Source: an uncultured Gammaproteobacteria bacterium
GTDB taxonomy: Bacteria > Pseudomonadota > Gammaproteobacteria > Arenicellales > JAANXG01
NCBI GenBank assembly: GCA_947259175.1
Contig: CAMYKW010000004.1
Location: forward strand, 1 to 64,000
DNA: 64,000 nucleotides
Direction: 5' to 3'
Shown here: piece by piece, positions 35,632 through 45,339 of the stretch
Layout of the letters: each line of letters opens with the position of its first letter
Position numbering within the stretch: the first letter of the stretch is position 1
The notes under the pieces: generated by a model
Told to the model about the DNA's origin: nothing
What the model saw: only the letters and a program-made list of their open reading frames with translations
Database searches by the model: none
Program-made: the position numbers and the translations under genes

Positions 35632-36737
35632 TGTCGAAGTCACCAATAAATTTACTTGGATTGGATCGTCTCACCCTGAGGCGATTTGTTGGGGAGCTGG
35701 GCGAGCGGCCCTATCGCGCCGATCAAGTAATGCAGTGGATTCATCAGCGCGGTGAGTCGACATTCGACGGTATGACTAATCTGAGCAAGGCGCTGCGAGC
35801 CAAGCTGAGCAGTATAACGTGTCTCGAGACGCCGTCCGTTATCAGCGAACAAGGGTCTGTCGACGGTACCCGGAAATGGTTGTTGCGCCTGGCGGATGGA
35901 AACGCCGTCGAGATGGTGTTCATCCCGGAACCCGATCGAGGCACGCTGTGCATATCATCGCAGGTAGGCTGCGCCCTGAATTGCACATTCTGCTCGACCG
36001 CATTGCATGGTTACAACCGCAACCTCACCAGCGCCGAAATAACGGGACAGATTTGGCTTGCGCACCGTTTGTTGGAAACCAGCGAAGATAATCGGGTTAT
36101 TACGAATGTTGTATTTATGGGTATGGGCGAGCCGTTGCTCAATTTCGCTAACGTGGTGAGCGCTTTATATGTACTGTTGGACGATTTCGCCTACGGGTTT
36201 TCGCGGCGACGCGTAACCCTGAGTACTGCGGGAGTTGTTCCCAAAATAGATGAGCTCAAACGCGCTTGCCCGGTAAGCCTGGCGATCTCGCTGCATGCAC
36301 CAAATGACGAGCTGCGAACCAGGTTGGTTCCCCTGAATCGCAAGTATCCTATCGCATCCTTGATCGATGCGTGCCGTCGATATGTTGCTGATGACTCGCG
36401 GAGCCGTATAACCTTCGAATACGTGATGCTTGCCGGCGTGAATGACTCCGAAACGCACGCCCGAGAGTTGGTTAAGGTTCTGAGCAAGGTGCCCGCCAAG
36501 GTCAATCTCATACCTTTCAACGCGGTGCCAGGCATAAACTTTCAGCGCTCGGATAGTGTGGCCATCGATCGATTTCGTGACCGTCTACTGGCCGCAGGAA
36601 TCATGACGATTACACGCAAAACGCGAGGGGATGATATCGATGCCGCGTGCGGACAACTGGCCGGTAAGTTTCAAGATCGCACGCATCGATCAACGCGATG
36701 GCGGCGGTATCAAGGAGTAGCGGGGTCGATGGCATGA
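35613..36737 (+). CDS. rlmN: 23S rRNA/tRNA adenine-2-methyltransferase RlmN
   Basis: [67 protein letters not shown]. Confidence 0.97.
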   Translation: MSANALMSKSPINLLGLDRLTLRRFVGELGERPYRADQVMQWIHQRGESTFDGMTNLSKALRAKLSSITCLETPSVISEQGSVDGTRKWLLRLADGNAVEMVFIPEPDRGTLCISSQVGCALNCTFCSTALHGYNRNLTSAEITGQIWLAHRLLETSEDNRVITNVVFMGMGEPLLNFANVVSALYVLLDDFAYGFSRRRVTLSTAGVVPKIDELKRACPVSLAISLHAPNDELRTRLVPLNRKYPIASLIDACRRYVADDSRSRITFEYVMLAGVNDSETHARELVKVLSKVPAKVNLIPFNAVPGINFQRSDSVAIDRFRDRLLAAGIMTITRKTRGDDIDAACGQLAGKFQDRTHRSTRWRRYQGVAGSMA

Positions 36738-37495
36738 GCGGCCGGATTATTTTTCTCGGAGTCGTGACGCTCGCGTTGGTTGCGTGTGCGTCGAATGAGC
36801 CCATCGGTAAGACGGCGGATGTATCTAAGCGGGCGGATGTCAAGACCCAACTTGCAATCAGCTACATGCAGCGCAATCAACTCGAGGTGGCCCGTGAGGA
36901 ACTCGAGTACGCGCTGCAATTAGCGCCTGATCACTCGGCTGCCAATCACGCGATGGCGGCGCTGCAAGAACGATTGGGCAACTATAAGGAAGCAGAACGA
37001 CATTTCCATCAGGCCGTGAGGTCGAACGCGGAAAATTCACAAGCAGCCCATGATTTCGGAACATTTCTCTGTCGGCGTGGACGAATTGAAGAGGCGATTG
37101 CTCAGTACGAACATGCCTTGTCCAATCCACTGTATCGCCAACCGGACTTGTCGAATCTGCGTGCCGGCGAATGCCTCATCACGCACGGTAATATCCAATC
37201 CGCCGAACCATATTTCCGCAAGGCCCTGCGCATCAATCCGCGCCTGTCTTTGGCTTTATATCATATGGCCGATATAAATTTTCGCCGCAGGAATTACCTG
37301 TCGGCGCGGGGATATATCGAGCGCTACTTTTCGATCGCCGCTAAGACGCCGGAAAGCCTGTTACTCGCCTACAAAATAGAACGCCAGCTCAAGGCTCCCG
37401 ATGTCGCGGAGGAATATGCCTCGTTGCTTCGCGGAAAGTTTGCACGTTCGAAACAGGCCCAGGAACTAGAGAAGCTCACCCGTAAGCGAAAATGA
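36734..37495 (+). CDS. pilW: Type IV pilus biogenesis/stability lipoprotein PilW (PilF), TPR
   Basis: Lipobox [12 protein letters not shown] repeats; between rlmN and rodZ as commonly arranged. Confidence 0.92.
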   Translation: MSGRIIFLGVVTLALVACASNEPIGKTADVSKRADVKTQLAISYMQRNQLEVAREELEYALQLAPDHSAANHAMAALQERLGNYKEAERHFHQAVRSNAENSQAAHDFGTFLCRRGRIEEAIAQYEHALSNPLYRQPDLSNLRAGECLITHGNIQSAEPYFRKALRINPRLSLALYHMADINFRRRNYLSARGYIERYFSIAAKTPESLLLAYKIERQLKAPDVAEEYASLLRGKFARSKQAQELEKLTRKRK

Positions 37496-38445
37496 TCCCC
37501 GAATACGAGGAACCGATAGCTAAATCGAACACGTCGGGCTCCAGGTTGCGCAGAGCGCGTGAAAGTCTTGGGCTCTCCGCGGAAGATGTGGCCGGCGAAC
37601 TGAGATTATCGGTTTCACAGATCAAGGCATTGGAACAGGACGATTACACCGATCTGCCCGGTGCCACCTACGTTCGTGGCTATCTGCGCAGTTACGCACG
37701 GCTGGTCAAGGTTGACGAAGACTCCGTATTGCCGCCGCTGCAACCCGAACCTCTGGCGCGTTCGATGAACGCGATCGCGCGGCCGGTGCAACGCCAGGCG
37801 CGAAGCAGCGATCGATGGGTGAGGCTTATGAGCTACAGTCTTGGGCTGCTGTTAATCGCTCTGGTGGTCGTCTGGTGGCGATCTCAAGGTGGTTTCGATT
37901 TTGAAAAAGAGCTGCTGGCGGAATTGCCGAGTTTGACCGTTGAAAAAGGTGACAGCGACCGAACCGTTGCCGACAGTTCGCCGCGACAGGAAGCAACGAT
38001 TCGCATAACTGCCGCGACGGCTGAGGCGGAAACGAAACAGTCACCGTCCCGGTTGACCGAGCCTGACGGTCCGGCCGCGAACATGCGGACCACCACGACC
38101 ACAGCGGATCAGCCGAACGCACTCCCGCAGCGGGAGCGCGTTACCCCGCCCGCGGTTTTGACTCGCGCCTCCAGGGAATCGCAAGCCGCGTTGGCAAGTC
38201 AATCCGGCAGAATTGTGTTGACATTTTCCCAGTCCTCGTGGGCGGAGATCCGTGACGCGAGCAATGAGCGGTTGCTGCATCAGAGCTTCCATCCGGGACG
38301 AGAAGTTGCAGTAGAGGGCACGCCGCCGTTTAGTGTGTTTCTGGGTAATGCGGGAGGTGTGCGCATGGAATACAATGGCGAGACGTTTGATATTACCCCC
38401 CATCAAACAGGCCTCTATGCGCGATTCGTTGTTCCCGGTAATTAA
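37492..38445 (+). CDS. rodZ: Cytoskeleton protein RodZ (HTH + TM + DUF4115)
   Basis: LRRARESLGLSAEDVAGELRLSVSQIKALEQDDYTDLPGATYVRGYLRSYARLV; TM SYSLGLLLIALVVVWW; C-terminal LTFSQSSWAEIRDASNERLLHQ. Confidence 0.94.
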   Translation: MIPEYEEPIAKSNTSGSRLRRARESLGLSAEDVAGELRLSVSQIKALEQDDYTDLPGATYVRGYLRSYARLVKVDEDSVLPPLQPEPLARSMNAIARPVQRQARSSDRWVRLMSYSLGLLLIALVVVWWRSQGGFDFEKELLAELPSLTVEKGDSDRTVADSSPRQEATIRITAATAEAETKQSPSRLTEPDGPAANMRTTTTTADQPNALPQRERVTPPAVLTRASRESQAALASQSGRIVLTFSQSSWAEIRDASNERLLHQSFHPGREVAVEGTPPFSVFLGNAGGVRMEYNGETFDITPHQTGLYARFVVPGN

Positions 38446-38462
38446 CCTTCCTTAACCGCCTC

Positions 38463-39743
38463 ATGAGTAAGCTCCAATCCATCAAGGGGATGAAGGATAT
38501 ATTACCCGCCGAAGTGGGTGCGTGGCAGCGTTCAGAGTCGGTGATGAGGCGGGTGGTGGAGGCCTACGGTTATCGTGAGATTCGTTTCCCTTTGATTGAA
38601 AAAACCGAGCTTTTTGCACGGTCTATTGGTGAGCAGACCGACATTGTTGGTAAGGAGATGTATACGTTCTCGGACCGGGACGGTGACAGCATCACGCTGC
38701 GTCCCGAGGGCACCGCCGGGTGTGTGCGTGCAGGAATTCAACATGGGCTTTTCCACAACCAGCAACAGCGATTGTACTATGTCGGACCCATGTTCCGGCA
38801 CGAGCGGCCGCAGCGCGGCCGGCACCGGCAGTTTCATCAGATCGGCGCGGAAGCAGTGGGGTGGGAGGGACCCGACATCGACGCGGAGATGATTTCTCTG
38901 GTCTCCAGGTTCTGGCGTGAGTTGGGCGTGGGCGGAATCGAGCTGCAGCTTAATTCTCTTGGGGATCAGGAAGCAAGGCGACGCTATCGGCGCGAGCTGG
39001 TTGATTTCTTGTCGCAATACGAATCACACCTGGACAAGGACAGTCAATCACGGCTCAAAACCAATCCGTTGCGAATATTGGACAGCAAAGACGAGCGCAC
39101 CAGGGAGATCATCGCCAAGGCCCCTGATATCCTGGATAGCCTGGGCTCCCAGTCCCGGGTGCATTTTGAAACGCTGCAGGAATACTTATCTGCCGCGGGT
39201 GTTGAATATCGTGTCAATTCCCGTCTGGTTCGCGGTTTGGACTATTACTCGCGCACCGTATTTGAATGGACCAGTAATCGTTTAGGGGCGCAAGGCACGG
39301 TGTGCGCGGGAGGGCGGTACGACGGGTTGGTACAGGACTTGGGGGGGAAGGCGACACCAGCTATCGGCTTCGCATTGGGCTTTGAACGATTGGTTGAGTT
39401 AATGTCGGCGCAAGAGCATGAAAAACCGGCGGACGTTTATCTCGTGCTGCTCGGAACCGCTGCCAAAAGAACCGGGTTGGTAGTCGGTGAAACATTACGG
39501 GATGCCGGTTTGACTGTAATCGGTCATTGTGGTGAAAGCGGAATAAAAAGTCAGATGAAACGCGCCGACAAAAGTAACGCGCGCGTCGCGATATTAATTG
39601 GAGAAGATGAACTACAAACAGGGACTTATGTGGTAAAGCCGATGCGCAGCGATCGCAAACAAACCACGGTGCCGGAAGAACGATTGCTGGAAACAATTCG
39701 CGACGTCATTGGCGGCGGCGCGGGCGAAATAGACAATCCATGA
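38463..39743 (+). CDS. hisS: Histidyl-tRNA synthetase
   Basis: SIKGMKDILPAEVGAWQRSESVMRRVVEAYGYREIRFPLIEKTELFARSIGEQTDIVGKEMYTF, GGRYDGLVQDLGGKATPAIGFALGFER. Confidence 0.98.
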   Translation: MSKLQSIKGMKDILPAEVGAWQRSESVMRRVVEAYGYREIRFPLIEKTELFARSIGEQTDIVGKEMYTFSDRDGDSITLRPEGTAGCVRAGIQHGLFHNQQQRLYYVGPMFRHERPQRGRHRQFHQIGAEAVGWEGPDIDAEMISLVSRFWRELGVGGIELQLNSLGDQEARRRYRRELVDFLSQYESHLDKDSQSRLKTNPLRILDSKDERTREIIAKAPDILDSLGSQSRVHFETLQEYLSAAGVEYRVNSRLVRGLDYYSRTVFEWTSNRLGAQGTVCAGGRYDGLVQDLGGKATPAIGFALGFERLVELMSAQEHEKPADVYLVLLGTAAKRTGLVVGETLRDAGLTVIGHCGESGIKSQMKRADKSNARVAILIGEDELQTGTYVVKPMRSDRKQTTVPEERLLETIRDVIGGGAGEIDNP

Positions 39744-39759
39744 AGAGGCGTGGAATTCA

Positions 39760-40404
39760 ATGGTAGATTTGCATCTGAGCGACGACGAACAAGCGGAACG
39801 ACTCAAGGCCTGGTGGAAGGAAAACGGAAGCTCCGTGATAATCGGCGCTATTATTGGCATCAGCGTGATCGTTGGAGTCAATTTCTGGCGCGACTACAAG
39901 ACCTCGCAGGGTGAGAGTGCGTCGGCGCTGTATGAGATGATGTTAGGGAACTATCGTGCGCAGAATATAGCCGCCGCGGAAACTACGGGTGGAAAAATTA
40001 TGGGTACTTATTCATCGACGCCCTACGCCGGCAAGGCTGCGCTGCTGCTCGCCAAGATCAGCTTTGATAAAAACGATCTGAAAAGCGCGCAATCGCAGCT
40101 TCGCTGGGCTATCGGCAACGCCATTGAACCTGCAACCGTTCATGCGGCAAGGTTGAGACTGGCGCGGGTTCTGCTGGCGGAGAAGGAATATGCTCTGGTA
40201 GCGGACTTAATCGCGGTGGACGAATTCGGTGGGTTCGAATCGGAATACAAGGAACTCAGCGGAGACCTCCACGTAGTCAAGGGTGAACTGGACCAGGCGC
40301 GAGAGGCGTATCTCGCCGCCGCGCAGACGGTTCCGCTGGGATCTTCTTACGGTGACATGTTAAAGATGAAAGCTGACAATGCGGCGGTAACCGGCGCCCA
40401 ATGA
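39760..40404 (+). CDS. yfgM: YfgM-like TPR membrane protein
   Basis: EQAERLKAWWKENGSSVIIGAIIGISVIVGVNFWRDYK; between hisS and bamB. Confidence 0.93.
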   Translation: MVDLHLSDDEQAERLKAWWKENGSSVIIGAIIGISVIVGVNFWRDYKTSQGESASALYEMMLGNYRAQNIAAAETTGGKIMGTYSSTPYAGKAALLLAKISFDKNDLKSAQSQLRWAIGNAIEPATVHAARLRLARVLLAEKEYALVADLIAVDEFGGFESEYKELSGDLHVVKGELDQAREAYLAAAQTVPLGSSYGDMLKMKADNAAVTGAQ

Positions 40405-41552
40405 AAAACATTCTTATATTAATGACGCTTGCGTCGCTGCTGGCCTGTGGGTCCGTGTTCAAGCGGGGCTCATCCGAAAAAGAACCGGCGCCGGAGCCGT
40501 TGTCGAAAATTGAGGCGTCCATCGATCTGGGTCAGCAGTGGGCCTTTGACATTGGCGCCGGACTGGAGGAAGCAGGTCAACACCTGGTCCCCGCTGTAGA
40601 CGGGGAACAGGTGTATACCGCCGACCCCGAGGGCCAAATCTCGGCCGCCGGATTATCCGACGGCAAACGCAGGTGGTCGACGGACCTGGACGCGGTGATC
40701 TCCGGCGGTGTTGGTGCCGGAGATGGTTTGGTGCTGGTGGGAACCTCGAAGGGTGTCGTATATGCCCTGGACGCACGGGATGGCAAGGAGTTGTGGAAGA
40801 GCAGGGTATCCAGTGAAGTGTTGACGCCGCCGGTTACTGCGAGAGGGGTCGTGGTGGCGCGTTCCGGCGACGGTCGCGTCTACGGACTGTCCGCCGTGGA
40901 TGGAACCCCGCGGTGGTCGTTTCGCCGATCAGTGCCGAGCCTGTCGTTGCGCGGCGCGGGAGCTCCGTCGTTGTATGAACAAGTGGTGGTATTGGGTTTC
41001 GCCAGCGGTAAGATCGTCGCCGCCGATGTCGAGTCCGGCCGAATTATTTGGGACGTGAGCGTGACTCAGCCGCGCGGCCGCAACGAAGTGGAACGTTTGG
41101 TCGACATCGATGCGCGACCGGTAATGGCCGGCAGCGTGATCTACGTCGCCGCTTATCAGGGTCGGGTCACAGCGCTCGCTTTGGGTAGCCGAAGGATTTT
41201 ATGGGCTCGTGACGTATCAACCTACAATGACCTGTCGGTCGATGACGCCAACATTTACGTGACCGACGAGCAGGATATCGTACACGCGTTGGATCGACTC
41301 ACAGGCACCACCGTGTGGACCCAGGAGGCGCTGAAACGGCGGCGGCTCAGTCCGCCTACCGCCGAAGGAGACCATGTATTCGTCGGCGACAGGGAAGGAT
41401 TTCTTCACGCGTTGCGCAAGTCGGACGGTAAGTTGATCGGACGATACAAACTCAAAGACGGAGCGGTTATCGGGGCGCCTATACAGCGCGGATCGCAACT
41501 ATTGGTGCTGACGCAAGGTGGTATGCTCACCTCTCTGACACCGAAGAACTAA
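40401..41552 (+). CDS. bamB: Outer membrane assembly factor BamB
   Basis: Lipobox SLLACGSVF, PQQ-like beta-propeller repeats; between yfgM and der. Confidence 0.96.
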   Translation: MKNILILMTLASLLACGSVFKRGSSEKEPAPEPLSKIEASIDLGQQWAFDIGAGLEEAGQHLVPAVDGEQVYTADPEGQISAAGLSDGKRRWSTDLDAVISGGVGAGDGLVLVGTSKGVVYALDARDGKELWKSRVSSEVLTPPVTARGVVVARSGDGRVYGLSAVDGTPRWSFRRSVPSLSLRGAGAPSLYEQVVVLGFASGKIVAADVESGRIIWDVSVTQPRGRNEVERLVDIDARPVMAGSVIYVAAYQGRVTALALGSRRILWARDVSTYNDLSVDDANIYVTDEQDIVHALDRLTGTTVWTQEALKRRRLSPPTAEGDHVFVGDREGFLHALRKSDGKLIGRYKLKDGAVIGAPIQRGSQLLVLTQGGMLTSLTPKN

Positions 41553-41584
41553 ATTTTTCCATTTCAGGTATTGCATAGCTCCGG

Positions 41585-42910
41585 TTGGGCGCCATGAGAC
41601 CGGTAATCGCTATTGTTGGACGACCCAATGTCGGAAAGTCAACTCTTTACAACAGGTTGACGCGCAGCCGCGATGCGTTGGTCGACGACCAGCCGGGGGT
41701 GACGCGAGATCGGCTTATCGGGGTCGGTCGTATTGGAGAACAGATCTTCTGGGTTGTCGATACCGGTGGCATTACGGCGGATGACGACGCACTGCAGCGA
41801 CTGCTTCGACAACAAGTCGATTTGGCGTTGGCCGAGGCGGATGCAATTATTTTCCTGGTTGACGGTCGCGAGGGTCCCAACGCCGTGGATCGGGAAATCG
41901 CCGTCCGACTCCGCGTGCAACAGACTCCGTTATATCTCGCTGTGAACAAAAGCGAGGGTCTGGATCGAGACTTGGCGGTGTCGGAATTCTTTGACCTGGG
42001 TCTGGGCGCGCCGCACGCAATATCCGCACGTACCGGGACCGGTGTGAATCGCTTGATTAATGAGATTCTTGATCAGATTCCGGGCACCGGGGTCGATGAC
42101 GTACTTCCGGAGACGCCACATTTCGCGATTATGGGGCGACCGAACGTCGGCAAATCCACGTTGGCGAATGTGTTGCTGGGCGAACAGAGGATGGTCGTGT
42201 TCGATGAACCGGGGACGACGCGGGATAGCGTCAAGGTGCCGCTGCAGTTTGAAGAAGAGGATTATGTGCTAGTGGACACTGCCGGCCTTCGGCGCCGCGC
42301 GCGAGCCGTCGAACGACTGGAACAAGTTTCCGCGGTCAAGACGTTGCGCACACTGGATCAAGTTCATGTGGTGATGCTGGTGATGGATGCACATCAGGGT
42401 GTCGTCGAACAGGACGCCAAGTTGGCCGGGCTGGTTTGGTCCAGCGGCCGTTCGATGGTATTGGCGATCAACAAGTGGGACCATTTGGATGCAGACAGCC
42501 GTCGTCGGGTGCGTCTGGATGTGATGCGCAGATTGTCGTTTTTGGATGACATCGAACCTTTGTACGTGTCCGCGAAGTACGGGGGTGGAATCGGAGCGGT
42601 GATGCCGGCGATCCGCGCCGCGTATGATTCGGCAATGGCGGCGTTGCCGACTCCGCAGCTCAACAATGTTCTGCGGGAGGCGGTGAGCTCGGTACCGCCT
42701 CCGATTGTGGGACATCGCAGGATTAAACTAAAATACGCTCATCAAGGGGGTAAAAATCCGCCCTTGGTGGTGATCCATGGGAACTTGACGGGGAAGGTTC
42801 CTGATTCCTACCTGCGTTACCTGGCGAAGCGGTTTCGCCGGCGGTTTAAATTGGTGGGAACACCGGTAAAAATTGCGTTTAAAGGCGCGGAAAATCCCTA
42901 TCAGAAGTAA
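41585..42910 (+). CDS. der: GTPase Der (EngA)
   Basis: Two GTPase domains: VGRPNVGKSTLYNRLT and MGRPNVGKSTLANVLL; C-terminal KH-like domain. Confidence 0.98.
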   Translation: MGAMRPVIAIVGRPNVGKSTLYNRLTRSRDALVDDQPGVTRDRLIGVGRIGEQIFWVVDTGGITADDDALQRLLRQQVDLALAEADAIIFLVDGREGPNAVDREIAVRLRVQQTPLYLAVNKSEGLDRDLAVSEFFDLGLGAPHAISARTGTGVNRLINEILDQIPGTGVDDVLPETPHFAIMGRPNVGKSTLANVLLGEQRMVVFDEPGTTRDSVKVPLQFEEEDYVLVDTAGLRRRARAVERLEQVSAVKTLRTLDQVHVVMLVMDAHQGVVEQDAKLAGLVWSSGRSMVLAINKWDHLDADSRRRVRLDVMRRLSFLDDIEPLYVSAKYGGGIGAVMPAIRAAYDSAMAALPTPQLNNVLREAVSSVPPPIVGHRRIKLKYAHQGGKNPPLVVIHGNLTGKVPDSYLRYLAKRFRRRFKLVGTPVKIAFKGAENPYQK

Positions 42911-42998
42911 AAACCTATGGATTTACAATGCGATAGGCAATTTTGCGTTACCGCTGAGGTTGGCCTCCCCAACCCGCGACTGAACGCAACGGCCGGGG

Positions 42999-43010
42999 GA
43001 GTGCTATAAT
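42999..43010 (+). promoter_or_regulatory. Candidate extended -10 promoter (TGcTATAAT) upstream of the 395-aa orphan gene
   Basis: gggagTGcTATAATtttc, consensus -10 with TGn extension, about 80 bp upstream of the ORF at 43091; -35 weak. Confidence 0.4.
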
Positions 43011-43090
43011 TTTCAACGTATTCGTGTGTCGGGATACCGCCTGTACTGGGACATGCAGCGCAGTTGTTGCCTTAAATAATGTAGGTAGTA

Positions 43091-44278
43091 GTGAATAATA
43101 GATCTGAACACAACCTGCTTTCCAAGCAAAAGGAAATGCTGGTCGTCATGACGGCGTTGTCTTTTATTGAGCAAAACGCCCTCATGACCCAGGCGCAATT
43201 AAATGACGCCCGCCGCAGTCTCCAGGCTTTGTTTATTCGCACCAGCGGCGAAGAGACCATGCTGCGGAAGTTGGTGGAGATCTTAAAAGTCAACAAGGAA
43301 CTCCACGAGGCCTTCAGCGCCATTTCCAAGATCAGTACCAGCATTTCCACCAGCATTGAAATAATCAGCAAGAAGATCAATTACTTAAAACAGTATGTCG
43401 CAAAGCTGCAATTGACGCCGCAGGAGAATTCGGACTTTTTCGCGCCGTTTCTCTCGTTTACGCATTTATTTCAGCAGAAGCTTCTGCGGTTCAATCAACT
43501 GATGCTGCATTACCTTGAATTGCGCGAAGAGGAGGCTAAACGAACCCACGAGTTTCGAATCGCCCAAGACGCGAGCCGTAGACTGAAAGACCGCTTATCG
43601 GGAAAACTCGCGATGCGCACTGGCGGTGAAGTCGAGGAATCCATGAAACAGGAGGTGTTGGGTGATTTCGACTTCGCGAGCGCAAAGGAGCAACTCGCCG
43701 TCTCGCAGCGGGAGGCCAAGCTGGAGGCGAAACAGATCGAAGGTCTGCTGTTAGAAATTAAAGCCATGTGCCAGATGGCGATGAATCCGGACATGCGGGA
43801 GAAGCGCAAAAAAGGTGAACACGGCGACGTGGTCAACGAGCAGGTGGACGACATATTCATGCGTTTTACCCGCGCCCTGAAATATCATCCGCGATTGGAA
43901 CAGATCAAACTGTTTATCGTGGATTATTTCAAGTTATATCAAAGGGCATATGGCATGTTCGTGCTGGATTTTGACAACTTCAACAAGGCGGTTGAGACCA
44001 TCACCACAAATACCGAAGAATATTTTGAGTCCAAAACCGAAGACGAAGACCTGCGTTCGAAAAGGGAAAAACTGAGAAAATACGAAGGATTGATCCCATT
44101 CCTCGAGGCGACTGCAAATCTCATCCATGAATACAGCGACTTCTCGTTCGACAGGTTTTCGAGGAGAGTGTCGGAAGAGGTCTCGCAGGAAGGATCATTT
44201 TGGGAACATATCGGTGAGGAATTGTTGGTCGCCAAAGTGGCCGCCGAGGCCGATTTAACCACACGCCTCAATATTTGA
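43091..44278 (+). CDS. Hypothetical cytosolic protein, highly helical/coiled-coil rich
   Basis: 395-aa ORF, charged amphipathic helices, no signal peptide or TM, no recognised family. Confidence 0.75.
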   Translation: MNNRSEHNLLSKQKEMLVVMTALSFIEQNALMTQAQLNDARRSLQALFIRTSGEETMLRKLVEILKVNKELHEAFSAISKISTSISTSIEIISKKINYLKQYVAKLQLTPQENSDFFAPFLSFTHLFQQKLLRFNQLMLHYLELREEEAKRTHEFRIAQDASRRLKDRLSGKLAMRTGGEVEESMKQEVLGDFDFASAKEQLAVSQREAKLEAKQIEGLLLEIKAMCQMAMNPDMREKRKKGEHGDVVNEQVDDIFMRFTRALKYHPRLEQIKLFIVDYFKLYQRAYGMFVLDFDNFNKAVETITTNTEEYFESKTEDEDLRSKREKLRKYEGLIPFLEATANLIHEYSDFSFDRFSRRVSEEVSQEGSFWEHIGEELLVAKVAAEADLTTRLNI

Positions 44279-44837
44279 TTGCTGCTCCCGGGTGTTCCCG
44301 TTTCCGCGCACGGCGCAGGGCGGCCGCCCACCAGGCGGCGAAAGCAATGGGCCCCAGAATCAATATCTCGCGGCTCGCGGCCTTCAGATTATGAAACATT
44401 ACCGGCATGGTCAGTAAATTGTCCCGCCTCACATGCAGAAATAGCTGAGTCTCGGACATAAAATGCTCCAGCGACCACGGCCACAGCAAGGGGATGCCCT
44501 GGGGGATGCTGTCGTCATAACTGATCCAGTCGATAAAGATTTGCGACGTCAGCGCCAACAGGATCATTACGTGTAGGCGCATGGCCGTCGTTCTGCGCCT
44601 GATCCGTAAGAACGCGATGAATATCGACGCAAGAACTAAAGTTCCCAGAATGGAGTGCGATCCGGTGCGATGGAAAGCCTCCACGTCGCCGATAAGAAGA
44701 CCCGCCAACAGATCGAAATCAGCCAAGTTGGCTGCGACAATAACCAGCAGGAATTCTTGCGTGTTGAATGTGCGTTTATGCGAGACGGCGAAATAGATGA
44801 CGGCGCCGGCAAGGCTATGGGCTATCGGGGAAGCCAT
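44268..44837 (-). CDS. YdjM/DUF457-like membrane-bound metal-dependent hydrolase
   Basis: MASPIAHSLAGAVIYFAV, ANLADFDLLAGLL, HRTGSHSILGTLVLA, four or more TM segments. Confidence 0.85.
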   Translation of the reverse strand: MASPIAHSLAGAVIYFAVSHKRTFNTQEFLLVIVAANLADFDLLAGLLIGDVEAFHRTGSHSILGTLVLASIFIAFLRIRRRTTAMRLHVMILLALTSQIFIDWISYDDSIPQGIPLLWPWSLEHFMSETQLFLHVRRDNLLTMPVMFHNLKAASREILILGPIAFAAWWAAALRRARKREHPGAAIKY

Positions 44838-45339
44838 CGATTAACCATCCTTTAGGCCGATACAGCGACCTGGGAGAGGCGTGGCGGGTGCCAACTTCTG
44901 GTGCGATTCACGTAACATTACTTTAATCACCGATGATTAAACGTTGCGGGCGTCGGCTTGATCGCATGGGCGGGTTCCCATATGGCGGGTAGTCACCGTT
45001 CTCGCGTCCCTGGTCTCGCTGGGCTTGTGCACTTGATAGGCAGATGTGATACGTGCGGCGAGATTTTAGAACAACTGCACCGGCGGAGCGAGTTTCCGCG
45101 CGACAGTCTTAATCGGCCCAGGTTGTGTGCATGCTCCCGCGGCCCAATTCCTGTTGACAGCGTGTCGCACTTGGGTAATCGTATTGCGGCTGGTGGTCAA
45201 GTCGGCGCGGTTACACGTCGTATTGAGGCAGACAGCGACTATGTGGCGCGGAAGCATCGCAGGCCGACTATCCTGCTACCGCGATGAACTTCTCCCAAGC
45301 TCTACAGAGTGTGATCCCAGGCGAGTTTAAGACTTCCCC

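Noticed and set aside
44958-45287. 109-aa ORF with CDTC...CAC cysteines, possible zinc-ribbon protein
   Set aside because: TTG start, no ribosome-binding site, Arg/Gly-rich composition; the Cys spacing looks incidental without homology support.
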